Shown piece after piece: positions 29,057 to 36,622 of a stretch of DNA of 64,000 nucleotides. This DNA comes from Sphingopyxis microcysteis (GTDB lineage: Bacteria; Pseudomonadota; Alphaproteobacteria; Sphingomonadales; Sphingomonadaceae), in the NCBI RefSeq assembly GCF_012274265.1, contig NZ_JAANYY010000003.1:124001-188000 (forward strand), written 5' to 3'. Numbering within the stretch: the first letter of the stretch is position 1; each line of letters opens with the position of its first letter. Under the pieces are notes generated by a model, which was given only the letters and a program-made list of their open reading frames with translations, did no database searches and was not told where the DNA came from. Made by a program: the position numbers and the translations under genes.

Positions 29057-30157
29057 ATGCACCAGCTTCATTTTTTCCCGTCGCGCACGATGGCGCTCTA
29101 TGTCGGGCGGCTGTTCCTGGTCCGCTCCTTCTCGATCCTGTTCGCGCTGGTGCTGATCCTGCAAACGCTCGACCTGCTCGGCGAAAGCGGCAAGATCCTG
29201 GCGGTCGCGGGCAACAGCGACAGCGATGTCTGGCGCTATGTCGGGATGCGGCTGCCGCAGATCATCGAAACCTTCCTGCCCTTTTCGGTGCTGCTCGGCA
29301 CGATATTGACGATGGTGACGCTGAACCAGAACAGCGAGGTTATCGCGATGAAGGCGTCGGGGATGTCGGCGCACCAGGTACTCGCGCCGCTGTTCCTTGC
29401 CGCGCTGCTCGTCGCCGGGATCAGCTTTGCCTTCAACGAACGCATCGTCACCCGCTCGACCGCGGCGCTCAGCGCCTGGCAGAAGGTCGAGTATAAACGG
29501 GTGCCCCCCGACAATGGCGTGCGCAGCAACATCTGGGTGCGCGACGGCAACAATCTGATCAACGCCGAAACGGTCGAAACCGGCGGACCTGCGATCGTGC
29601 TGCGCGGCGTCACCATCTATGAACGCACCGGCGGCGTGCTGTCGTCGATGCTGAAGGCCGACAGCGCGCGCGCGGTGGCCGGGGGCGGTTGGGAAATGAC
29701 CAATGCGCGCCGCTTCATCCGCCGGTCGGGGACGCTGGAACCGCTGGGAACGATCGTCGCGGCAAAGTCGGTGCGCCCCGACCAGTTCACGCTGGCGCAG
29801 GTCGACGGCGACGAGCTTCCCTTCCTGAAGCTGAAGGCAGCGATCGACGATCTGGAGGCCGCGGGCCGCCCGGTCGGGGCGCTGAAAGGCGTGTTGTGGC
29901 ACAAGATTTCGGGTCCGTTGTCGGCGATCCTGATGCCGCTGCTGGGCGCCGTCGCGGCGTTCGGCCTCGCGCGGTCGGGCAAGCTGTTCATTCGCGCAAT
30001 CGTCGGGATGGGGCTGGGCTTCGCCTATTTCGTCGCCGACAATTTCGCCCTCGCGATGGGGGATTTGGGCGCCTACTCGCCGTTTCTGGCGGCGTGGGGG
30101 CCGTTCATCCTGTTCGCGCTGATCGGCGAGATGATTTTGATCCGGACCGAGGAATAG
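29057..30157 (+). CDS. lptG: LptG-type permease of the lipid-export ABC transporter
   Basis: 366-residue partner of LptF with the same 3+3 helix plan around a periplasmic jellyroll domain. Characteristic parts are 'MALYVGRLFLVRSFSILFALV' (part quoted), 'RLPQIIETFLPFSVLLG', 'NSEVIAMKASGMS' (the coupling helix) and 'GKLFIRAIVGMGLGFAYF'. The ATG is one base after the lptF stop, so the two are translated together. LptB, LptC, LptA and LptDE are not encoded in the window. Two palindromes follow the gene. Confidence 0.92.
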   Translation: MHQLHFFPSRTMALYVGRLFLVRSFSILFALVLILQTLDLLGESGKILAVAGNSDSDVWRYVGMRLPQIIETFLPFSVLLGTILTMVTLNQNSEVIAMKASGMSAHQVLAPLFLAALLVAGISFAFNERIVTRSTAALSAWQKVEYKRVPPDNGVRSNIWVRDGNNLINAETVETGGPAIVLRGVTIYERTGGVLSSMLKADSARAVAGGGWEMTNARRFIRRSGTLEPLGTIVAAKSVRPDQFTLAQVDGDELPFLKLKAAIDDLEAAGRPVGALKGVLWHKISGPLSAILMPLLGAVAAFGLARSGKLFIRAIVGMGLGFAYFVADNFALAMGDLGAYSPFLAAWGPFILFALIGEMILIRTEE

Positions 30158-30200
30158 GATCAGCGTCGGCTCGCGACGAACAACCTGCCATCCATAATGT

Positions 30201-30278
30201 CGTCATCCCGGCGAAGGCCGGGATCTCAACCTATCGTCCAACCGCACCGGCGAGATCCCGGCCTTCGCCGGGATGACG
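30201..30278. repeat. Intergenic palindrome, family A (REP-like)
   Basis: CGTCATCCCGGCGAAGGCCG and its reverse complement, a nearly perfect pair, downstream of lptG. Together with the adjacent family B element it fills the convergent gap to the desaturase gene. Confidence 0.82.
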
Positions 30279-30308
30279 AGTTAGAAACAGTCAGTGACGA
30301 AAACGAAC

Positions 30309-30398
30309 CGTCGCCCCCGCGCAGGCGGGGGCCGCAGTCGGTTTACGCAGCAGCGCGGGACCAGGCAGCTAGCGGCCCCCGCCTTCGCGGGGGCGACG
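30309..30398. repeat. Intergenic palindrome, family B
   Basis: CGTCGCCCCCGCGCAGGCGG and CCGCCTTCGCGGGGGCGACG as outer arms, 30 bp after the family A element. Tandem placement of two different palindrome families is unusual in this window. Confidence 0.72.
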
Positions 30399-30407
30399 TT
30401 CCATTCC

Positions 30408-31514
30408 TCAGGCCGCAGCCCCCCGCGCCGAACCGGCGACCAGATTCGCCACCAGCTTCGGCAAACTATCATAGTTCGCGCCATGATATTGCGAATCGGC
30501 GGGCAGCACGTCCTTCAACCGGCGATGCGCCTCGGCGAGCGCATGATAGGGGACACCCGGCAGCAGGTGGTGCAGCGCGTGGTAGCGCAGCCCTACCGGC
30601 GCCCACAGCTCGGGGAGTAGCCCCGGTGGCGGCACGTTGACGCTATCGAGGAACTGGCCGGTCACGGTCAGCACCTCGCCGTCATTTTCCCACAGATGCG
30701 CGACGAGCGTGCGGATCTGGTTGAGCACCAGCGTCGCCGCGGCGATCGTGCCAAAGATCAGCAGCGCGCGCAGCGGCACCCAGCCGAAGACGCCTGCGGC
30801 GATCAGCAGGCTCGACCACGCCCACGCGCCGCCCTCCTGCCACGCCCACATGCGGCGGAAATCGCCGTCGGGCGCCTTGCGACGGAACAGCGGGTTGATG
30901 ATCATGCCCGAATAACGCTCGACGACGATCCGGCGCAGCGGCGGGATCAGGAACGACAGCGGGGTCAGCGCCGCATAGCGGAACAAGAGCGCCAGCGGCG
31001 CGAACGCCGCGGCGACCACGAACAGCGGCACCGTCCACGGCTTCATCAAGGCCAGAGGCAGATATTCGGGATCGTCGACCGTGCCATATTTGGTGCGGTT
31101 GTGGTGCAGGCTGTGGATGCCTTCATACATGTATGACGGGATCAGCAGCGGCACGCCGACGAGCAGGTTCCACGCGAAGCGGAAACCCGGCAGCGCGTTT
31201 TTGCGGATATGCGTGAGCTCGTGGATGAAGCTGCCGGCGCGATAGAGCGCGAGGATCGCGATCAGCGCGGCGGCGAGCGACCAAGCGAGCGTCGGCGCCA
31301 AAATGGCGCCCGCGACGCCCGCGTAACCGATGACGGTCGATGCCAGAAAATCGGTCCAATAGATGCGCGCCGACGGCGTGACGAGGTCGCGCGTCAGCTC
31401 CGACGCGGCGCGGATCATCGCCATGTCGTCGGCGATCGCCGACTTGGGCGTTTTCGGTGCCGACGGCGCGAAGGGGGTCGCGACCCGATCGGCAGAGGGA
31501 TTGATCGTCGTCAT
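30408..31514 (-). CDS. Membrane fatty-acid desaturase-family protein in the sphingolipid locus
   Basis: 368-residue integral membrane di-iron protein with the three His boxes: HELTH (98-102), HSLHH (134-138) and a late H-x-x-H-H in 'YHALHHLLPG' followed by another His. Four membrane helices surround them. The superfamily covers acyl-lipid and sphingolipid desaturases and hydroxylases. Sphingomonad sphingolipids contain unsaturated long-chain bases and 2-hydroxy acyl chains, so either activity could fit. The gene is divergent from the ceramide-synthase-like gene across a 119-bp gap, which suggests shared control. The exact substrate is inference from context. Confidence 0.85.
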   Translation of the reverse strand: MTTINPSADRVATPFAPSAPKTPKSAIADDMAMIRAASELTRDLVTPSARIYWTDFLASTVIGYAGVAGAILAPTLAWSLAAALIAILALYRAGSFIHELTHIRKNALPGFRFAWNLLVGVPLLIPSYMYEGIHSLHHNRTKYGTVDDPEYLPLALMKPWTVPLFVVAAAFAPLALLFRYAALTPLSFLIPPLRRIVVERYSGMIINPLFRRKAPDGDFRRMWAWQEGGAWAWSSLLIAAGVFGWVPLRALLIFGTIAAATLVLNQIRTLVAHLWENDGEVLTVTGQFLDSVNVPPPGLLPELWAPVGLRYHALHHLLPGVPYHALAEAHRRLKDVLPADSQYHGANYDSLPKLVANLVAGSARGAAA

Positions 31515-31633
31515 AACGCTCGCTCTTCACCATGATTTCGTGGCAGCAAAATGGCCAAATGCGGGTCGCCAGCGCCGCGGCGATGCCCTAATGCGTCATC
31601 CGACATATAGGGTTGGCATTTCAGGAAACCAGT

Positions 31634-32803
31634 ATGAGCGGACATTCGGACGGACCGATCACCATCCACCCGGTCAAGGACAAGAACGACCGGCGCGAGT
31701 TTGTCGAGCTGGCCTTTCGGCTCAATCGCGGCGATCCGGCGTGGGTGCCGCCGCTGAAGGGCGAGGTGTATAACCTGCTCACGCCCGGCAAAAATCCGTG
31801 GTTCGAACATGGCAAGGCGCAATTGTTCCTGGCGCGCCGCAAGGGCCGCACCGTCGGCCGGATTTCGGCGCATATCGACGAACTCGCGCTCGCGCAGCCC
31901 GCCGAACAGGGGATGGGACCGGGGACGGGCAACTGGGGGCTGCTCGAAGCCGAGGATGCGGAAACGACCCGCGCGCTGCTCGTTGCCGCCGAGGATTGGC
32001 TGCGCAGTCAGGGGATGCACCGCGCGCTCGGCCCGCTCTCGATTTCGATCTGGGACGAACCGGGGCTGCTGATCGAGGGGTTCGACAACCGCCCGACGGT
32101 GATGATGGGGCACAACAGCCCGCTCTATCGCGGCTGGATCGAGGACAGCGGTTATCGCCCGATCAAGCAGCTGCTAAACTACGACGTCCACGTCGCCGAC
32201 GGTTTCCCGCCGCTGGTCAATCGCATCGTCGCCGCGGGCGAAAAGAACGCGCGCATTCGGATTCGCAAGGTCGACAAAAGCCGCTTCGATGCCGAAGCCA
32301 AGCTGATCATGGGCCTGCTCAACGATGCCTGGTCGGACAATTGGGGGTTCGTCCCGCTGACCGACAGCGAAATCGCCTTTGTCGGTAAAAAGCTGAAAAC
32401 ATTGGTGTTCGAGGATCTGATCCGCGTCGCCGAAGTCGACGGCGAGCCCGTCGCTTTCATGATTGTCTTGCCGAACATCAACGAGTTGCTGATCGACATG
32501 GACGGATCGCTGCTCCCCTTCAACTGGGCGAGGCTGCTGTGGTGGCTGCGCAAGCCGAAAAGTCGCACGCTGCGCGTACCGCTGATGGGGGTCGCCAAAA
32601 AGCTGCAGAACAGCCGGATGGCGAGCACCCTCGCCTTCATGATGATCGAATTCATCCGTCGCGATGCGGTGCGCGATTATGGCACCGAGCGCGGCGACAT
32701 CGGCTGGGTGCTCGACGACAATCAGGGCATGAACGCGGTCGCCGAGGCGATCGATGCCAAGGTCAACCGGGTGTACCAGATTTACGACAAGCCTTTGGGC
32801 TGA
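31634..32803 (+). CDS. GNAT-like N-acyltransferase, candidate bacterial ceramide synthase
   Basis: 389-residue soluble protein of an alphaproteobacterial family often mislabelled 'dATP pyrophosphohydrolase'. Conserved-looking blocks include 'AFRLNRGDPAWVPPLKGEV', 'FLARRKGRTVGRISAHID' (a GNAT-type acyl-CoA-binding strand and loop), 'GPLSISIWDEPGLL', 'VMMGHNSPLY', 'NDAWSDNWGFVPLT' and a C-terminal GNAT-like part ending 'DNQGMNAVAEAIDAKV'. The Caulobacter ceramide synthase bCerS is a Gcn5-related acyltransferase encoded near spt, so a role in N-acylating the sphingoid base is proposed. The resemblance was judged from memory. AGGAAA, 7 bases before ATG 31634, decides the start. Confidence 0.65.
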   Translation: MSGHSDGPITIHPVKDKNDRREFVELAFRLNRGDPAWVPPLKGEVYNLLTPGKNPWFEHGKAQLFLARRKGRTVGRISAHIDELALAQPAEQGMGPGTGNWGLLEAEDAETTRALLVAAEDWLRSQGMHRALGPLSISIWDEPGLLIEGFDNRPTVMMGHNSPLYRGWIEDSGYRPIKQLLNYDVHVADGFPPLVNRIVAAGEKNARIRIRKVDKSRFDAEAKLIMGLLNDAWSDNWGFVPLTDSEIAFVGKKLKTLVFEDLIRVAEVDGEPVAFMIVLPNINELLIDMDGSLLPFNWARLLWWLRKPKSRTLRVPLMGVAKKLQNSRMASTLAFMMIEFIRRDAVRDYGTERGDIGWVLDDNQGMNAVAEAIDAKVNRVYQIYDKPLG

Positions 32804-32836
32804 ACTGCTGGAGCTGGAGCGGAGAGTCGCTGCCGA

Positions 32837-32974
32837 ATCCTCCCTGTCGCGAAGCGATGGGGAGGTGGCAGCGGCGCAGCCGCTGACGGAGGGGCGACAA
32901 CGCCGGCGTCGCGGCCCCTCCACCCCTCGCTTCGCGAGCGGTCCCCCTCCCCATGGCTTCGCCACAGGGAGGAT
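32837..32974. repeat. Intergenic palindrome, family C
   Basis: ATCCTCCCTGTCGCGAAGCG at the left and CTTCGCCACAGGGAGGAT at the right. It fills most of the 219-bp convergent gap between the N-acyltransferase and xth genes. Confidence 0.8.
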
Positions 32975-33022
32975 CAAAGGCGCCTGTTGCTCGTTAACCG
33001 CCGCTTTGCTTATGCCCGCGCT

Positions 33023-33793
33023 TCAAGCCAGCACCGCCCAGGTCGGCGCATGGTCGCTGGCCTTCTCCCGGCCGCGGTGGTCCTTGTCGACCCCGGCGTC
33101 GATCAGCCGGTCGGCGAGCGCGGGGCTCAGCAGCAGGTGATCGATGCGGAAACCATGATCGCGTTGCCAGCCGCCCGCCTGATAGTCCCAGAAGGTCCAG
33201 ACATGCCCGCCCGGATGGCGGCTGCGGATTGCGTCGGTCCAGCCGTCGCCGAGCAAGCGGAACCACGCATCGCGCGATTCGGGCTGCATCAGCGCGTCGG
33301 TGGCCATGGCGCGCGGATCCCACACATCGTCGTCGTGCGGTATGACATTGTAGTCGCCGGTCAGGATCGTCGGAATTTCGGCGGCGAGAAGGAACTTCGC
33401 CCGCTCGCGCAGCCGCGCCATCCAGCGCAGCTTGTAATCGAATTTCGGGCCGGGCTGCGGATTGCCATTGGGGAGGTAGATCGACGCGACGCGGATCCCC
33501 TGGACGTCGGCTTCCAGATAGCGTGACTGCTCGTCCTCGTCTTCGCCCGCCAGCCCGCGCTGGGTTTCGACCGGCTGGGTTCCCTTGGCGAGGATCGCGA
33601 CGCCGTTGAAGCCCTTTTGCCCGTGATAGAGAAAACCGTAACCCGCCGCCTCAATCTCCTTGGTCGGCATCGTCTCGTCGCTCGATTTCAGTTCCTGCAG
33701 GCAGGCGACATCGGGCTGGGTTTCCTCGAGCCATTCGATCAGGCGCGGCAGGCGGGCCTTGATCCCGTTGATATTGAAGGTCGCGATTTTCAT
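33023..33793 (-). CDS. xth: Exodeoxyribonuclease III / AP endonuclease
   Basis: DNA-repair enzyme that cleaves 5' to abasic sites and removes 3' blocks; Mg2+-dependent, cytoplasmic. The 256-residue protein carries the family motifs 'MKIATFNINGIKARL', 'CLQELKSSD' (metal Glu), 'TGDYNVIPHDDDVWDP' and the C-terminal 'SDHAPTWAVL' (catalytic Asp-His). The ATG at 33793 fits the usual start. Monocistronic, between two palindromes. Confidence 0.95.
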   Translation of the reverse strand: MKIATFNINGIKARLPRLIEWLEETQPDVACLQELKSSDETMPTKEIEAAGYGFLYHGQKGFNGVAILAKGTQPVETQRGLAGEDEDEQSRYLEADVQGIRVASIYLPNGNPQPGPKFDYKLRWMARLRERAKFLLAAEIPTILTGDYNVIPHDDDVWDPRAMATDALMQPESRDAWFRLLGDGWTDAIRSRHPGGHVWTFWDYQAGGWQRDHGFRIDHLLLSPALADRLIDAGVDKDHRGREKASDHAPTWAVLA

Positions 33794-33864
33794 CGCGCAC
33801 CTATGCCAGCAAGATTGGTGCATAGACAAGTATCGGCCCGTGCAAACGCACCTCAATGCCTTGC

Positions 33865-33933
33865 ACCGTAGCCCTGAGCCTGTCGAAGGGCGCTTCTCGG
33901 TGAGGCGCCCTTCGACAGGCTCAGGGCTACGGT
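33865..33933. repeat. Intergenic palindrome, family G
   Basis: ACCGTAGCCCTGAGCCTGTC..., quoted in part, pairs with ...GACAGGCTCAGGGCTACGGT. Near-perfect 31-bp arms and a very short centre, between xth and the erpA-like gene. Only copy in the window. Confidence 0.78.
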
Positions 33934-33958
33934 GACTATTGTCTCCGCGGTTTGAGAT

Positions 33959-34300
33959 CTAAATCGAGAAGCTCGATCCGCAGCCGCATCCCGAGGCCGC
34001 ATTGGGGTTTTCGACCTTGAACGACGATCCGCCGAGCGAATCGACGAAATCGACGATGCACCCGCGCACCAGATCGATGCTGATCGGATCCACAACCAGT
34101 TTCACGCCATCGGTTTCGGTGACGATATCGTCGCTCTCGATGCTCTCGGCGAGGCCGAAGCGATAGGTGAAACCCGAACAGCCGCCGCCATCGACCGCGA
34201 GGCGCAACGCTGCCTGCGTCTCGCCCTTGCGGTCGGCGATCCAGCGGACGCGCGCCGCGGCGGCGGGCGACAGGGTGATATCGGAAAGCTGCGTGACCAT
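33959..34300 (-). CDS. Iron-sulfur cluster insertion protein (HesB/IscA/ErpA family)
   Basis: 113-residue A-type carrier that delivers Fe-S clusters to apo-proteins. The three ligand cysteines are visible: 'DGGGCSGFTYRF' (about residue 41) and 'SGCGCGSSF' at the C-terminus. 'ISIDLVRGCIVDFVDSLGGSSFKVENPNA' (part quoted) is the expected core. Length and the C-G-C-G end fit ErpA. No suf or isc genes are adjacent. A 4-bp gap to a repeat follows its upstream neighbour. Confidence 0.9.
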   Translation of the reverse strand: MVTQLSDITLSPAAAARVRWIADRKGETQAALRLAVDGGGCSGFTYRFGLAESIESDDIVTETDGVKLVVDPISIDLVRGCIVDFVDSLGGSSFKVENPNAASGCGCGSSFSI

Positions 34301-34401
34301 GGGGGCTAGATAGGCGCTTTGTCTCAAATGAAAAGGGCGCCGCGACGGTTATCCCGCCTGGCGCCCCTCCTCTCCGACCCAGGAAAGCTCGTCATTATTC
34401 C

Positions 34402-35139
34402 TTATTCGGGACCGCCCATCGCGACATCTTTGCCCGTGATTGCGGCGATCGCCATCTGGTCCGACCGCACGAACGGCATCGGATTGACCGGTGCGCCTTC
34501 GATGCGGACTTCATAATGCAAATGGTTGCCGGTCGAACGACCCGTCGAACCGACATAGCCCAGAATATCGCCCTTTTTGACCTGCTGGCCGGGGCGCACA
34601 ATGTAGGACGACATATGGCCGTAGCGCGTCTGGATCGCGTTGCCATGTTCGACTTCGACATAATTGCCGTAGCCGCCAAGGCGCTGCGCGCGGCCGACGA
34701 TGCCGTCGGCGGTCGCGTAAATCGGGGTGCCGTGCGGCGCCGGAATGTCGATGCCATTGTGGCGCGCGACCTTGCCGGTCACCGGGTGGACGCGCATGCC
34801 GTACGACGACGACAGCGACATCTGGTCGATCGGGCGGCGCGACGGCACCGCAACGCCGAGCGAGGCGGTCAGGCCGGTGTCGAGACGCTTCCACGCCTGG
34901 AAAATCGCGCGGGCTTCGCTGTCTTCGCCCACCGACGGAACGCCAGCGGTGAAGCTGTCGTCATCGGGTTCGTCGGGAACGATAATGCCGGCATCGGCGC
35001 TGGTTTCGGCAGCTTGAACGGCGGGCGTTGCCGTCATGAAACATGCTGCGGCGCAGAGCATTGCGACTTGATGCAACTTCTGCGTCAGAAGAGTGTTTAT
35101 CAAAATACGACCCCGCGTGTGCCATGTCGCCAAAGTCAT
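34402..35139 (-). CDS. M23-family peptidoglycan endopeptidase (LytM domain)
   Basis: Exported zinc metalloprotease-like protein predicted to cut peptidoglycan cross-bridges or activate amidases in the periplasm. The C-terminal LytM domain is complete: 'RHNGIDIPAPHGTPIYATADG' (zinc His and Asp; part quoted), 'TRYGHMSSYIV' and 'NHLHYEVRI' (H-x-H). It follows a signal segment ending VQA and a short linker. No coiled coil or LysM is present. The start is uncertain: ATG 35139, TTG 35103 (preceded by GGGG with 7-base spacing, giving a compact signal peptide) and ATG 35064 are all in frame. The region around 35060-35130 is AT-richer, as expected for promoter or leader sequence. Confidence 0.85.
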   Translation of the reverse strand: MTLATWHTRGRILINTLLTQKLHQVAMLCAAACFMTATPAVQAAETSADAGIIVPDEPDDDSFTAGVPSVGEDSEARAIFQAWKRLDTGLTASLGVAVPSRRPIDQMSLSSSYGMRVHPVTGKVARHNGIDIPAPHGTPIYATADGIVGRAQRLGGYGNYVEVEHGNAIQTRYGHMSSYIVRPGQQVKKGDILGYVGSTGRSTGNHLHYEVRIEGAPVNPMPFVRSDQMAIAAITGKDVAMGGPE

Positions 35140-35216
35140 CAAAAGGCTTTGGCGCCGGTGTTTGTTGGTTTGGATGATTGCTCATCCCCCGCGAAGCCTG
35201 TGTGCTATCCCAATGG

Positions 35217-36014
35217 TTAAGACGCAATAACACCATAGTATTCTTGCGTCAGACCGGCGTCGTGGCGCGCCGAGTCGTTGAACGGTGGCTTCAACGCCCC
35301 CCGAAATCGCGCTTTTACGAGGGTCTGCCACGTTTCGACGGCGTTGAATCCCCGTTCGTCGCACATCCAGCCGAACCATCGGGTGCCAGCGCGCACGTGG
35401 CGCACTTCGTCGGTGTAGATTCGCGACAGGATCCGCGCCGATGCGTCGTCCCCCGCGTCCCGGAAGCGCGCGATTGTCGGCGGCGTCACATCGAGCCCGC
35501 GCGCTTCGAGCACCATCGGCACGATCGCGAGCCGCGCCAGGACGTCGTCCGCCGTGACCTGCGCCGCTTCCCATAGTCCGGCATGCGCGGGCAACGCGCC
35601 ATAATGGCTGCCGACCGCACGCAGCCGCCGGTCGAGCAGCGCAAAATGCATCGCTTCGTCGGCGGCGACGCCGATCCAGTCGTCGACAAACGCGCGCGGA
35701 AATTCGCTGCCAAAGCGGCCGACGAGATCGACCGCCAAGTCGATCGCGACGAATTCGATATGCGCCAGCGCGTGGAGCAGCGCGATTCGCCCGCGTTCGG
35801 AGCCGCCCTTGCCGCGCCGCGGCATCCGGCTGGGTTCGAGCAGTTCGGGCGCGGCGGGCCACGCGGGCTCGTCGGGCATCGCCGTATCGCAGCGATGATC
35901 GAGCCGCCCCTGTCGCCACGCGCGCGCCAGACCGCGCGCCGCGCGGCGTTTGTCGTGCGGATCCGGCGTCAGCAGGACCGCACGCGCGGCTTCGCCGATA
36001 CTTTGCATAGTCAT
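35217..36014 (-). CDS. Ferritin-like domain protein (DUF455 type)
   Basis: 265-residue protein with a four-helix ferritin-like fold. Candidate di-iron ligands are in 'ALAHIEFVAIDLAVD', 'VAADEAMHFALLD' and 'IYTDEVRHVRAG' (two E-x-x-H patterns). This is the DUF455 family, related to rhamnosyltransferase-associated ferritin-like proteins and to MiaE-like hydroxylases. The reaction is unknown. Two ATGs (36014 and 36008) are possible starts and neither has a strong ribosome site. A family E palindrome lies directly upstream. Confidence 0.8.
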   Translation of the reverse strand: MTMQSIGEAARAVLLTPDPHDKRRAARGLARAWRQGRLDHRCDTAMPDEPAWPAAPELLEPSRMPRRGKGGSERGRIALLHALAHIEFVAIDLAVDLVGRFGSEFPRAFVDDWIGVAADEAMHFALLDRRLRAVGSHYGALPAHAGLWEAAQVTADDVLARLAIVPMVLEARGLDVTPPTIARFRDAGDDASARILSRIYTDEVRHVRAGTRWFGWMCDERGFNAVETWQTLVKARFRGALKPPFNDSARHDAGLTQEYYGVIAS

Positions 36015-36018
36015 ATTG

Positions 36019-36139
36019 CCGTTCGTCCTGAGGAGGGGCTGAGCCTTGGCGAAGACCCATCTCGAAGGACAGCAGCGCACCGTCCGCGTCCTTCGAGATG
36101 CCATTTCGACAAGCTCAATGGCTCCTCAGGACAAACGGA
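36019..36139. repeat. Intergenic palindrome, family E
   Basis: CCGTTCGTCCTGAGGAGGGG and TCCTCAGGACAAACGG as outer arms, with the same inner CTCGAAGGAC / GTCCTTCGAG pair as the copy at 21868. Between bcp and the ferritin-like gene. Confidence 0.78.
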
Positions 36140-36157
36140 TTGCAAAGGCACCATATC

Positions 36158-36622
36158 CTAGAGCGCCTTCGCCGCCTCCAGCACCGCTTCGGCATGCCCT
36201 TTGACGCGCACCTTGCGCCACTCCTTCGCCAGCTTGCCATCGGCGCCGAACAGAAAGGTCGAGCGTTCGATCCCCATATAGCTGCGCCCGTAATTCTGCT
36301 TTTCGACCCAGGTGCCGAACGCCTCGCACACCGCGCCGTCTTCATCCGACGCGAGGCGGACGGTCAGGCCATATTTGTCGCGAAACTTGCACAGCTTTGC
36401 CGGGGCGTCGCGCGACACCGCGAGCACTTGCGCGTTCAGATGCGCGAATTCGGGCGCAAGGCGGGTGAAGTCCTGCGCTTCGACCGTGCAGCCCGGCGTA
36501 TCGGCCTTGGGATAGAAATAAACGACCAGCGGGGCGCCGGTCATCGCGGCGAGATCGATCGTCGCACCGTCGGCGTCGAGCAGCTTTACCGCGGGAATGG
36601 CATCTCCGATTGCGAGGGTCAC
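36158..36622 (-). CDS. bcp: Peroxiredoxin, BCP/PrxQ type, lacking the usual resolving cysteine
   Basis: Thiol peroxidase that reduces peroxides in the cytoplasm. The 154-residue protein has the peroxidatic Cys45 in 'ADTPGCTVEAQDF'. In E. coli BCP a resolving Cys follows at position 50; here it is Gln50, so the enzyme must use another Cys ('KLCKF', 'AVCEAF') or an external thiol. The start is a GTG whose last three bases overlap the glnE stop (GTGA), with GGAGACAA seven bases upstream inside glnE. The longer open frame (ATG at 36664) would overlap glnE by 45 bp and is less likely. Confidence 0.88.
   Translation of the reverse strand: MTLAIGDAIPAVKLLDADGATIDLAAMTGAPLVVYFYPKADTPGCTVEAQDFTRLAPEFAHLNAQVLAVSRDAPAKLCKFRDKYGLTVRLASDEDGAVCEAFGTWVEKQNYGRSYMGIERSTFLFGADGKLAKEWRKVRVKGHAEAVLEAAKAL

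Noticed and set aside
34961..35185. A minus-strand frame starting MSNHPNQQ with a protein-like first 40 residues, overlapping the start of the M23 peptidase
   Set aside because: It collapses into Arg/Ser-rich sequence where it overlaps the peptidase and has no spaced ribosome site. It remains the main reason the M23 start is uncertain.
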